This document shows positions 1 to 8,379 of a stretch of DNA of 64,000 bases, piece by piece. A program made the translations under genes and the position numbers. Within the stretch, counting starts at the first letter, position 1, and the number at the start of each line of letters is the position of its first letter. This DNA comes from Anderseniella sp963787895 (GTDB lineage: Bacteria > Pseudomonadota > Alphaproteobacteria > Rhizobiales > Aestuariivirgaceae), in assembly GCA_963787895.1 (NCBI GenBank), contig CAWBEX010000001.1:186001-250000 (forward strand). Reading direction: 5' to 3'. A model generated the notes under the pieces. That model saw only the letters and a list, made by a program, of their open reading frames with translations, was not told the DNA's origin and searched no databases.

Positions 1-600
1 GTCACGGGTGATGGAAGGGTTGTCTGACTTGCGGCTGATCTTGTCTATCTCGTCAATATAGACAATGCCGCGCTGTGCGCGGTCGACATTATAGTCAGCC
101 GACTGCAACAGCTTGAGAATGATATTTTCCACGTCCTCGCCAACATAACCGGCTTCGGTCAATGTGGTTGCATCGGCCATGGTGAAGGGTACGTCGATGA
201 TGCGGGCCAGCGTCTGGGCCAGCAGCGTCTTGCCGCAACCCGTCGGGCCAACCAGCAGGATGTTCGACTTGGCCAGTTCAACATCGTTGTTCTTGGCGGC
301 ATGAGCCAGGCGCTTGTAGTGATTGTGCACTGCCACAGACAACACACGTTTGGCCTGCAACTGGCCGATCACATAATCATCGAGAACCTGGCAAATCTCG
401 GTCGGTGTTGGAACACCGTCGCGCGACTTGACCAGCGAAGTCTTGTTTTCCTCGCGAATGATGTCCATGCACAGTTCAACGCACTCATCGCAGATGAACA
501 CGGTTGGACCGGCAATGAGTTTACGCACCTCGTGCTGGCTCTTGCCGCAGAACGAGCAATACAGCGTATTCTTCGAGTCGCCATCACCAGACTTTGTCAT
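1..600 (-). CDS. clpX: ClpX, ATPase subunit of ClpXP protease (N-terminal part)
   Basis: Unfolds tagged substrates and feeds them to ClpP in the cytoplasm. Only the first 200 codons lie in the window; the gene runs off the left edge. The N-terminal zinc-binding domain is complete, with Cys15, Cys18, Cys37 and Cys40 in two CxxC pairs. The AAA+ core begins with a Walker A motif VGPTGCGKT near residue 118 and a Walker B motif IVYIDEID near residue 183. The start at 600 gives the usual N-terminus. It follows clpP on the same strand with a 259-base gap, the usual clpP-clpX order. The family assignment is certain. Confidence 0.97.
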   Translation of the reverse strand, partial: MTKSGDGDSKNTLYCSFCGKSQHEVRKLIAGPTVFICDECVELCMDIIREENKTSLVKSRDGVPTPTEICQVLDDYVIGQLQAKRVLSVAVHNHYKRLAHAAKNNDVELAKSNILLVGPTGCGKTLLAQTLARIIDVPFTMADATTLTEAGYVGEDVENIILKLLQSADYNVDRAQRGIVYIDEIDKISRKSDNPSITRD

Positions 601-859
601 CTGCACTCCTTCAATCCGCCACCGGATTGTTTGGTTCCGCAATACACACCCGGCTAACATGACAGGCGGACCGCAAGAATGATTCTCTATATTTCACCAT
701 GCTCGGCGATGAACAATCAACAAATGATTAACAATCCGCGTCAGAATGAACCGCCCCGGCAGTATTCAACAGCTTTTTGTCCATCATAGAGCCGCCTGCC
801 CGCAGCAGGCACGTGCCAAAAAGCCGCGATGCAAGTGGTGTGCCTGAAAGCAAGATCGA

Positions 860-1498
860 CTACTTTTTCTTGCCATCACCAGCAGCGGGCTCTGGGCGCT
901 TTTCAATGACCTTGTCGACAATTCCAAATTCCATTGCCTCTGTTGCAGTCATGAAATGGTCACGGTCGAGCGTGTTCTCAATGGTTTCGTACTTCTGCCC
1001 GGTATGGGACACGTAGATTTCGTTGAGGCGCCGTTTGATCTTGATGATATCCTGGGCGTGGCGTTCAATGTCAGATGCTTGGCCCTGAAAACCTCCGGAA
1101 GGCTGATGCACCATGACGCGCGCATTGGGCAGCGCAAAGCGCATTCCCTTTTCGCCGGCAGTAAGCAACAAAGACCCCATGGACGCCGCCTGGCCGATAA
1201 CCGTGGTGGAAACCGCCGGTTTGATGAACTGCATCGTGTCGTAAATTGACAAACCCGACGTCACCACACCGCCTGGCGAGTTGATGTACATGGCGATTTC
1301 CTTCTTGGGGTTGTCTGCTTCGAGAAAGAGAAGCTGGGCAACAACCAGTGTGGCCATATGATCTTCAACCGGCCCGGTCACAAAGATAATGCGCTCTTTG
1401 AGCATCCGCGAGTAGATGTCATAGGCGCGCTCGCCACGATTGGTCTGTTCGACAACCATGGGAACGAGTTGGGCGTAGGTTTCAATTGGATCGCGCAT
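860..1498 (-). CDS. clpP: ClpP, ATP-dependent Clp protease proteolytic subunit
   Basis: Serine protease that forms the barrel-shaped chamber of ClpXP/ClpAP. It is 212 residues, close to the usual 195-210. The catalytic triad is visible and spaced as in E. coli: Ser106 in GQAASMGS, His131 in RVMVHQPSGG and Asp180 in TLDRDHFMT. The C-terminus is a short lysine-rich tail. The clpX start lies 259 bases downstream on the same strand, so the two are probably co-transcribed or at least co-regulated. The dctP-like gene upstream is divergent. Confidence 0.97.
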   Translation of the reverse strand: MRDPIETYAQLVPMVVEQTNRGERAYDIYSRMLKERIIFVTGPVEDHMATLVVAQLLFLEADNPKKEIAMYINSPGGVVTSGLSIYDTMQFIKPAVSTTVIGQAASMGSLLLTAGEKGMRFALPNARVMVHQPSGGFQGQASDIERHAQDIIKIKRRLNEIYVSHTGQKYETIENTLDRDHFMTATEAMEFGIVDKVIEKRPEPAAGDGKKK

Positions 1499-1736
1499 TT
1501 GTCGGAAGCCTTGTATTTACTGAGTACAGTTTGCGAGGGCTGAGATCCTGGGGCAATGCCAGAATCAGGACCGTGAAGATTTCGCAATAGATAGGACAAT
1601 TCCCGCGTTAGTCAAATTGCAACACGGGGTAAAGCCAGGTGTTGGCAGCAAACGGCAATTCTGTTGTTATGTAAATGGTGCAAACAGCACTGCTGAAAGT
1701 GCCGCATGGGTTGATAACAAAATATGGGAGGTAACA

Positions 1737-2828
1737 ATGAAACGCCGTGAATTTTTGAAGAAGTCGGTCATTGCCGGCACTGCTGTCACCGCGCTGCCGC
1801 TGGCAAAACCCGCCATAGCGCAAGCCAAGAAGGAACTGGTAATCGTCTCCACCTGGCCGCGCGACTTTCCAGGTCTGGGGATATCAGCACAACGGCTTGC
1901 CGCACGCATCACCGAACTGACCGAAGGTGCAATTGAAACCAAATACTTCGCCGCTGGCGAGCGTGTTGGCGCATTCGACGTGTTCGACGATGTGGCATCA
2001 GGCAACTCGCAGGCCTACATTGCAGCTGACTATTATTGGGTCGGCAAACACCCTGCATTTGCCTACTTCACATCGGTGCCGTTCGGGATGACGTCACCAG
2101 AATGGAACGCCTGGATCAAGTACAAGGGCGGCCAGGCATTGTGGGACGAACTTTCTGGATCATTCGGTCTTAAGGCGCTGCCATGTGGCGGTACGGGCAC
2201 GCAGATGGGCGGATGGTTCAACAAGGAAATCAACTCCGCTGATGACCTAAAGGGGCTGAAAATGCGTATTCCAGGCCTTGGCGGAACGGTCATGTCGAAG
2301 CTCGGCGTGTCTACTGTATCCCTGCCGGGCGGCCAGATTTATGAAAACCTGGTGTCGGGCGCAATTGAGGCAACCGAGTGGGTCGGCCCTTACAACGACT
2401 ATTTCATGAAGTTTTACGAAGCCGCCAAGTTCTACTACAGCGCAGGCATGCATGAACCCGGCGGTGGCCTTGCTTTCGGCATGAACCAGAAGTTCTGGCA
2501 AGACCTGACAGCGCATGAAAAGGCGATCATTACCGCTGCCTGCAACGAAGAGCACGCCGCCCAGCACGAAGAGGCGTCTGCCAACAATGGCGAATATCTC
2601 AACAAGCTGATCAAGGATCACGGTGTACAGCTTCGTTCATTCAACGACGAAGTATGGGATGCGTTTGGTACAGCAGCCACAGAGGTGTTTGCAGAAACAC
2701 GCGACCATTCGGAACTGGCGGCACGCATCAATGACGACTTCCAGGAAAAGCTGCGCGAAATCGGTGGCTTCCGAAAGATTGCGGAGGTCGAGTTCTCGAA
2801 CCAGCGCAACCGCGTACTGGGCATGTAA
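1737..2828 (+). CDS. TRAP transporter solute-binding protein (DctP family)
   Basis: Periplasmic binding protein of a tripartite ATP-independent transporter. It is 363 residues from the ATG at 1737, chosen because GGGAGGT sits 4 bases upstream and because it begins a twin-arginine-like signal (KRREFLKKS, then a hydrophobic stretch ending in AIAQA). The reading frame stays open for 40 codons upstream but without a matching signal. The body matches DctP proteins, for example TWPRDFPGLG near the mature N-terminus and LKGLKMRIPG mid-protein. No DctQ or DctM membrane subunit is nearby, so it is an orphan here. A strong terminator follows the stop. The ligand cannot be read from the sequence. Confidence 0.9.
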   Translation: MKRREFLKKSVIAGTAVTALPLAKPAIAQAKKELVIVSTWPRDFPGLGISAQRLAARITELTEGAIETKYFAAGERVGAFDVFDDVASGNSQAYIAADYYWVGKHPAFAYFTSVPFGMTSPEWNAWIKYKGGQALWDELSGSFGLKALPCGGTGTQMGGWFNKEINSADDLKGLKMRIPGLGGTVMSKLGVSTVSLPGGQIYENLVSGAIEATEWVGPYNDYFMKFYEAAKFYYSAGMHEPGGGLAFGMNQKFWQDLTAHEKAIITAACNEEHAAQHEEASANNGEYLNKLIKDHGVQLRSFNDEVWDAFGTAATEVFAETRDHSELAARINDDFQEKLREIGGFRKIAEVEFSNQRNRVLGM

Positions 2829-2855
2829 CAAGTCCGCTAACGGCTTTGCATCTGA

Positions 2856-2889
2856 TGCGGAGGGACACGTTCCCTCCGCACTTTTTATT
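2856..2889 (+). terminator. Rho-independent terminator of the dctP-like gene
   Basis: A perfect 10-base-pair stem (2856-2865 with 2871-2880), a five-base loop CACGT, and a CTTTTTATT tail. It lies 28 bases after the stop of the TRAP binding protein and its tail touches the end of the converging GMC gene. Confidence 0.9.
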
Positions 2890-4427
2890 GCATTATCAAG
2901 TCACCAGCCCGCCAGCCGATCATCATCGATGCGGCATTTGTGTTGGCTGAGATGATTTTGGGCATGATCGAGGCATCAGCGACACGCAGCCCCTGCACAC
3001 CATGCACCTTGAGGTCTGGTCCAACGACACCTGTGGCGCTGTCCTCAGCCATCCGGCAGGTGCCGACAGGATGATAGATCGAGTTCAGCGCGCTTCCTGA
3101 TCCATTCTGCGAGTTCGCCGTCAGTGTGCGCGGATTCAGTGTGCAATTCGCGCAGGCGGATTGCGTCAAACGCCGGTTGCATTACGATTTCCCGGACCCG
3201 CCGGACGCCGGCAACCAGCCGCCTAACATCCTCATTGTGGGTAAGGAATGAAGGATCGATCAATGGCGCTGCCAGAGGATCGGCAGATTCAAGCGAGACG
3301 CTGCCCCGTGACTCAGGGGCCAGCAAGGAAACATGCACCGACATGCCGTGCCCCGGGTGCATTCTGCGCCCATGGTTGTCGACGATGCCGGGCGCAAAGT
3401 GCAGTTGCAGGTCGGGGGTTTTCAGCTCGGGGCTGCTCTTCAGAAAGGCACCGGCTTCCGCGATGTTCGAAGTCAGCTTGCCGGTTGCGTTCCTGTTCCA
3501 CTGGCGCACCGCGTCGATGATCAAGCGGCCACCGGCAGCTGACATTCCAAGTGTCTCCGGGCCGGGCTTGGTCTTCCAGATGGATACGTAATCGACATGG
3601 TCCTGAAGGTTTGTACCCACTGCCGGTAAATCACTCTGCACGGCGAGACCATGCTGCCGCAGAAGGTGCTCCGGGCCAATTCCAGACAACATCAGCAATT
3701 GCGGTGACTGAAAGACACCGGCACACAGCACAACCTCGCGCGCTGCTGTTGCCTCGTGCCAGGCATTGCCACGGTAATACCTGACCCCGCTTGCGCGCCC
3801 ATTTGTGAAGCTGATGCGCCCGGCCCGTGCGCCCGTCACAACAGTCAGGTTACTGCGGTGCCGAATGGTGGCCAGAAACGCCCTAGCAGACGAGACCCGC
3901 TCACCGTTCAAAATCGTTGCGCGGTAGAGCCCGCATGCTTCTTCATCAAGGGTGTCAAATCCGGTCTTGAGCGGCAGCCCGCTGGCCCGGCAAGCATCAA
4001 GAAACATGGTACTGGAGGCAAACGGTTCGGCCAGATCGGAAAGGCCCAGGCCGGACTGTTCCATCTGCTTGAAGGCAACCTCAACCTGGCGCCATTTCCA
4101 GCCCCTGACGCCCCAACCGTCAAAGTCTGATTGGCGGCCTCGGGTGTAGACCATGGCGTTGATTGCGGACGAACCACCAAGCCCCTTGCCACGAGGCTGA
4201 TAACCCTTGCGGCCATTGAGACCGGGCTGCGGCACAGTCTTGAACGCCCAATTGCTTATTGCCCACGGCAGCAGCGCTGCGAAGCCAGCCGGAGCACGCA
4301 GCAGCGCCGAATTGTTGTTGCCGCCCGCCTCCAGCAACACAACACTGTTGCCTGGGTTTTCACTTAACCGTGAGGCCAGCGCACAACCTGCTGAACCAGC
4401 CCCGATGATGATGTAATCTGCCTGCAT
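2885..4427 (-). pseudogene. GMC-family FAD oxidoreductase (choline/alcohol dehydrogenase-like), frameshifted
   Basis: Flavoprotein oxidoreductase of the glucose-methanol-choline family. The N-terminal FAD motif is DYIIIGAGSAGC, followed by the GMC signature GLGGSSAINAMVYTRG. The first reading frame stays open from 4427 to about 3085 and then runs into a premature stop at 3045. The expected ending, IYHPVGTCRM through VADASIMPKIISANTNAASMMI, is present in another frame down to 2885. Removing one base in the GAGTTC stretch near 3081-3087 would restore RAESIYHPVGTCRM. The catalytic His of the HPVGTCRM motif would thus be lost from the main product. Everything else is intact, so this is either a very recent pseudogene or a sequencing error. 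The start at 4427 is preferred to the one at 4457 because it puts the FAD motif at the usual distance. Confidence 0.85.
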
Positions 4428-4480
4428 GGTGCGTGTATGTGGCACGGGGTGCATCAATTTTGCAACACAGGGAAACCAAC

Positions 4481-4852
4481 ATGATCAGCCGCAGAAAATT
4501 CATCGCAACAACAACCGCTTTAGGGTGCATCGCAATCCGCCCGGCAATGGCGCACCATGGCTGGCGCTGGACAGCGGATGGAAATTTTGAACTAAAGGGC
4601 GTCATCAGGTCAGCCCGGCTGGGCATGCCGCACGGAGTTCTGGAAGTCAGCGTCGACGGTGATGTGTGGACGGTGGAAGCCGGGCAACCTTGGCGGCATG
4701 AACGTGCGGGGTTGAATGAGGCATTGCTGAAGCAGGGAACCGAGATTACGGTTTCAGGAGGGCGATCATCCGATCCGGCGGACAAGCGGGTAAAGGCAGA
4801 GCGCATCACGATTGCCGGAAAAATGTTCAACCTGTATCCAGACCGCAATTAG
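4481..4852 (+). CDS. DUF6152-like exported protein with Tat signal
   Basis: Function unknown. It is 123 residues, starting at 4481 rather than at the upstream ATG at 4433, because the later start opens a twin-arginine signal (SRRKFIATTTALG...AMA). The mature part begins AHHGWRW, and contains a compact, probably beta-rich domain ending ITIAGKMFNLYPDR. This pattern resembles the DUF6152 family as I remember it; I could not check. The histidines just after the cleavage site might bind metal (inference). Its stop codon is immediately followed by the TTG start of the membrane-protein gene at 4853, so the two form a translationally coupled pair. Confidence 0.75.
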   Translation: MISRRKFIATTTALGCIAIRPAMAHHGWRWTADGNFELKGVIRSARLGMPHGVLEVSVDGDVWTVEAGQPWRHERAGLNEALLKQGTEITVSGGRSSDPADKRVKAERITIAGKMFNLYPDRN

Positions 4853-5284
4853 TTGGACACGCTACTTACCGGGCTGGAGCAGTCGGACCTGGCACACGCC
4901 ATGCGGTTCTGGAGATGGTTGTACCCGGCTGTCAACACGCTGCATATACTGGGCATTTCGCTGCTGTTTGGCGCTATTGTACCTCTTGACCTGAAACTTC
5001 TTGGCCTTTGGCAGAGCACCGATGAGGCAACATTGCGCAGGGTGCTCACGCCTGTCGCTATGACAGGACTGGCTCTGGCGATCTGCGCAGGCGCGCTTCT
5101 GTTCACCACTGACGCGACGAAGTACGCCAGCCTGCCGCTGTTCCAGTTGAAGATCGGCCTGGTGGCGCTAGCCGTTGCCAATTCTATCTGGCTGGCACAA
5201 AAAAGGGCAGCCGCAGCTGCCCTGATTTCCTTGTGTCTGTGGGTCGGCGCCATTATCAGCGGCCGCTTCATCGGCTACCTGTAA
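4853..5284 (+). CDS. Small integral membrane protein, partner of the DUF6152-like protein
   Basis: Function unknown. It is 143 residues with about four hydrophobic segments, for example LHILGISLLFGAIVPLDL near residue 35 and AMTGLALAICAGALLF near residue 75. The likely start is TTG at 4853, directly abutting the TAG of the upstream gene, because an in-frame stop immediately precedes it and the N-terminal LEQSDLAHAMRFW looks like part of the protein. The first ATG would remove 16 residues. It resembles the DUF6644/DUF2214 type of membrane proteins (memory only). Coupling to the exported upstream protein suggests a joint role at the inner membrane and periplasm. Confidence 0.75.
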   Translation: MDTLLTGLEQSDLAHAMRFWRWLYPAVNTLHILGISLLFGAIVPLDLKLLGLWQSTDEATLRRVLTPVAMTGLALAICAGALLFTTDATKYASLPLFQLKIGLVALAVANSIWLAQKRAAAAALISLCLWVGAIISGRFIGYL

Positions 5285-5304
5285 CGACCGTGCCCTGAAC
5301 AGAC

Positions 5305-6789
5305 TTACTCAGCATCCTTTTTGGCGGCTTTCTTGGCTGGTGCCTTTTTCTTCTCGGCAGGCTTCTTGGCGGCAGCCTTCTTTGCAGGTTTTGCCTCGCT
5401 GGCGTGGTCATGATCGGGGTGATCACAAGCCTCACCGTGTTCATGATCATGCTCAAGCATGTGTTGAAGCGTTTCGCGGCTGACTGAACGCTCGGTGATG
5501 GTGGCATGTTCAGCCAGGTGATCCACAACCTTGCTTTCAAACACCGGACCACGGATTTCCATGAGTGCGTTCGGGTTTTTGCGATAGAACTCAAACACCT
5601 CTTTTTCCTGACCCGGGAACTGGCGCGCGCGCTCCATAAGGCCGCGCTGCAGCTCCTCGTCCGTAACTGTCACGTTGGCACGCTCGCCAACAGTTCCAAT
5701 CACAAGTCCGAGGCGGACACGGCGTTCGGCAATCGAGCGGTATTCGGAGCGAACTTCTTCTTCGGTTGTATCTTCGTCTTCAAAGCTCTTGCCTTCGCCT
5801 TTCATCTCGCGCTCAAGGGCCGCCCAGATCTGCTGGAATTCCTGTTCCACAAGTTTTTCAGGCAGCTGGAAATCATACTCATCATCAAGCGCATCCAGCA
5901 TGTCGCGCTTCAGCTTGGCCTTGGTCATCGAGTTGAACTCGTCGGAAATGCGCTCGCGCACCATCTCCTTGAGCTTGTCGAGGCTCTCAATGCCGATCTT
6001 TTCCGCGAACGCATCGTTGACTTCAGCGGGCTTGGATGCCTCTACCTTGATCACCTTGACATCGAATTCAGCCGGTTTTCCGGCAAGATGCTCAACACCA
6101 TACTCCTGCGGGAACGAGACCTTGACGACCTTTTCGTCGCCAGCCTTGCAGCCGGTCAGCTGTTCCTCGAAGCCCGGAATGAAAGACCCTGAGCCCAGCT
6201 CAAGCGGAACATCTTCAGCGCTGCCGCCTTCGAATGCTTCACCGTCGATCTTGCCGACAAAGCTGATCGTGACACGGTCGCCATCAGCGGCCTTCTTGTC
6301 ACCCTTGTCCTCAAAATCCTTGTTCTGCCCGGCCATATGCGTCAGGGCATCATCAACATGGCTGTCAGTCACTTCGACAACAAGTTTTTCAACTTTCAGG
6401 TTCTTGAAGTCCTTGATGTCGATATCAGGAACAACTTCGAAGTTCATTGTGAAGGCCAGATCAGCCTTGCCGCTCATCACGGCCTCGACTTCCTGCTCGT
6501 CTTCCGGCAACGAGATTTCCGGCTGGTAGGCCGGTTTCAGGCTCTTTTCATTAAGCGCCTCGGTGCTTGACGTCTCAATCGACTTCTGCACGACCTCGGC
6601 CATGGCAGACTTGCCATACATTTTCTTCAGGTGGCCGATCGGGACTTTGCCGGGGCGAAATCCCTTGATCTGCGCCGTTGCTTTCAATTCTTCCAGGCGT
6701 TGATCAACGCGCGACTGGAGATCCTTGGCCAGCACAACTACCTTGAGTTCGCGCTTGAGGCCTTCATTGTGTGTTTCGGTCACCTGCAT
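5305..6789 (-). CDS. tig: Trigger factor, ribosome-associated chaperone and prolyl isomerase
   Basis: Binds nascent chains at the ribosome exit tunnel. The product is 494 residues from ATG 6789 (MQVTETHNEG), the family-like start; an ATG at 6816 would add nine residues. The ribosome-binding loop GFRPGKVP is near residue 45. The FKBP-type domain (about residues 150-240) and the long helical C-terminal domain follow. Beyond the usual end there is a histidine-rich segment (HMLEHDHEHGEACDHPDHDH) and then a lysine/alanine-rich tail. It is the last gene of its strand run here; tRNA-Leu lies upstream on the same strand. Confidence 0.96.
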   Translation of the reverse strand: MQVTETHNEGLKRELKVVVLAKDLQSRVDQRLEELKATAQIKGFRPGKVPIGHLKKMYGKSAMAEVVQKSIETSSTEALNEKSLKPAYQPEISLPEDEQEVEAVMSGKADLAFTMNFEVVPDIDIKDFKNLKVEKLVVEVTDSHVDDALTHMAGQNKDFEDKGDKKAADGDRVTISFVGKIDGEAFEGGSAEDVPLELGSGSFIPGFEEQLTGCKAGDEKVVKVSFPQEYGVEHLAGKPAEFDVKVIKVEASKPAEVNDAFAEKIGIESLDKLKEMVRERISDEFNSMTKAKLKRDMLDALDDEYDFQLPEKLVEQEFQQIWAALEREMKGEGKSFEDEDTTEEEVRSEYRSIAERRVRLGLVIGTVGERANVTVTDEELQRGLMERARQFPGQEKEVFEFYRKNPNALMEIRGPVFESKVVDHLAEHATITERSVSRETLQHMLEHDHEHGEACDHPDHDHASEAKPAKKAAAKKPAEKKKAPAKKAAKKDAE

Positions 6790-6836
6790 AACGTTCCAAT
6801 TCCTTCGCGTGTTCATCAGCCAGTGCTGTCAATACC

Positions 6837-6921
6837 TGGTGCGGGCGGAGGGACTTGAACCCCCACAGCTTTCACCGCCAGAACCTAAATCTGGTGCGTC
6901 TACCAATTCCGCCACGCCCGC
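6837..6921 (-). tRNA. tRNA-Leu (anticodon UAG)
   Basis: Long-variable-arm tRNA of 85 bases including an encoded CCA. The acceptor stem GCGGGCG (from 6921) pairs with CGCCCGC (6841-6847), followed by A73 and CCA at 6837-6840. The anticodon stem CCAGA/TCTGG encloses the loop TTTAGGT with anticodon TAG. The T arm GGGGGTTCAAGTCCCTC is standard. Confidence 0.97.
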
Positions 6922-7043
6922 ACAAAGATCAGCGGCGCGCCTTGTGAAAAGCGCGCCGGATCCCCTGTGTTCGCGCGCCTTATAGCAAAGCAAGGCTGGC
7001 GATGCCAGAGGTTTAGGCACCGTTGGGCCCTCGAAATGCCGTA

Positions 7044-7550
7044 TTACTTCAGCGCCTGCAAAATGTCTTCTGCAGTTGCAAAGGTTTTGCTCGCACCACG
7101 GGCGTGAACGAAGCGCCAGGTTTCCCTGCCCTGGCTGTCAAAAACCACTACCATCGGAATGCGGTTGACCGGTCCAAATGCGGCAAGCACCTGCTGACTA
7201 CCTTCTATCAGCGGGAAGTCAGGAGTAGTTCTGTCCAAAAACCGCTGCATCCGCTCAGGATCAGCCTGCCCGCCCCAGTTCTCGAACGCATTCACGGCGA
7301 CAACCTGCAGTCCCAATTGTGGCGCATCGCGCTGCACCTTGGCGATTTCCTTGAACTCTTCATTGCATGGCGGACACCAGGAAGCAAAAAACGTGACAAT
7401 CACGGGTTTGCCATTGAGGCTGGCGGGGTCAAATTCGTGAGGGGAAACACCGAGCATCTCCGCGGTTTCAAGGCTTCGCAAAGCCTCACCGGCACGCACG
7501 TCTGCGATGCAGGACATGATCACCAGGAAACTGAGAACAAGGCTCTTCAT
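7044..7550 (-). CDS. TlpA/DsbE-like thiol-disulfide oxidoreductase
   Basis: Periplasmic thioredoxin-fold protein, probably reducing disulfides on exported proteins or cytochrome c apoproteins. The 168-residue product has a short signal peptide (MKSLVLSFLVIMSCIADVRA) and the redox site FFASWCPPCNEEF near residue 60. The cis-proline region VNRIPMVVVFDSQG is near residue 130. It stands apart from cytochrome c maturation genes, so a role as CcmG is not supported by context. A 92-base gap separates it from the deacetylase gene upstream on the same strand. Confidence 0.88.
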   Translation of the reverse strand: MKSLVLSFLVIMSCIADVRAGEALRSLETAEMLGVSPHEFDPASLNGKPVIVTFFASWCPPCNEEFKEIAKVQRDAPQLGLQVVAVNAFENWGGQADPERMQRFLDRTTPDFPLIEGSQQVLAAFGPVNRIPMVVVFDSQGRETWRFVHARGASKTFATAEDILQALK

Positions 7551-7635
7551 GGGCGGAAAACTATCACAACATGCCAGGTTGGAGGGTGCAAACTGTTGAA
7601 CAACGCATTACAAATTGTTCAGATTGTTCAGACAT

Positions 7636-8346
7636 TTACTGTGTCAAAGCCTCATCCAGCCTCAAAAAGCGGAACCCTCTTTCCTTCAACGCCAGCAGGC
7701 CCTTGACCACTCCAGCGCCAGCAGGCTTTGCAGGATGGTTGACATGGGCAAGAATGACATCGCCGTCGCGTGCTTGCAATATTCTGCGTTCAGTTGCTGC
7801 GGCGCCCAACAGCGCACCAGCGTCAGCAGAGATGGAATAACCTGCCACGCGGTGCCCTCCGGCTTCGATCAGCTTGATTGACGAAGGCGTGTACACTGCC
7901 GTTGCGCCCCGGAACCACTTTGTCTTGCGCCCGGTCGCCGCCTGAATTGCCCTGGCCCCGCCGTCGACCTCGGCAATTACTGCCGCTGCTGAACCAGCAG
8001 TGCGGATGCCAAATTGCCACCCTGCCCGGTCAATTGCCGGCAAATGACGCGCACCATGGTTTTCAATCTCGAACAGATCAGCGTGCGCCTTTAACAACGA
8101 CATGGTCTTTGGGTTGCGCCTTACCCAACTGCCCGATACGAAAATAGTGGCTGCAATCCGGTGTCTGACCAATACATCGATTATGCGCTGGTCTGCTCCG
8201 CCGCTGCAGGCGTCCAGCGTAAGCGCCACCGCTGGTGACGACTTCTCATTGCCTACGATCTTCATGCTGGGCTCGACGTAGCCTGGTTTGGCCTGTGCGG
8301 CACCCGCCAGCCCCATGGCAACTGCCACAAGCACCGCAACCTTGAA
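7636..8346 (-). CDS. Polysaccharide deacetylase (NodB-homology) family protein
   Basis: Predicted exported carbohydrate deacetylase. From ATG 8346 the product is 236 residues with a signal peptide (MFKVAVLVAVAMGLAGAAQA). A GTG at 8379, directly after the nnr stop, is an alternative that would add 11 residues and couple it to nnr. The NodB fold is seen from TLDACSGG (normally TFDDG) near residue 40 and ENHGARH (the H-x3-H metal site) near residue 95. The first aspartate of the usual TFDD motif is kept, while the second is Ala, so metal binding or activity may differ. A later segment, ILAHVNHPAK, carries the C-terminal His motif. Confidence 0.82.
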   Translation of the reverse strand, partial: FKVAVLVAVAMGLAGAAQAKPGYVEPSMKIVGNEKSSPAVALTLDACSGGADQRIIDVLVRHRIAATIFVSGSWVRRNPKTMSLLKAHADLFEIENHGARHLPAIDRAGWQFGIRTAGSAAAVIAEVDGGARAIQAATGRKTKWFRGATAVYTPSSIKLIEAGGHRVAGYSISADAGALLGAAATERRILQARDGDVILAHVNHPAKPAGAGVVKGLLALKERGFRFLRLDEALTQ

Positions 8347-8379
8347 CATGTTGTTGAAACCCACCAGAAGCAGTTGCAC

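Noticed and set aside
5506..6529. Long plus-strand frames of 228 and 284 codons opposite tig
   Set aside because: Antisense shadows of a certain trigger factor gene, with low-complexity Ser/Leu composition and no family likeness.
7023..7706. 227-codon plus-strand frame
   Set aside because: Runs antisense across the thioredoxin-like gene and the gap; no signature.
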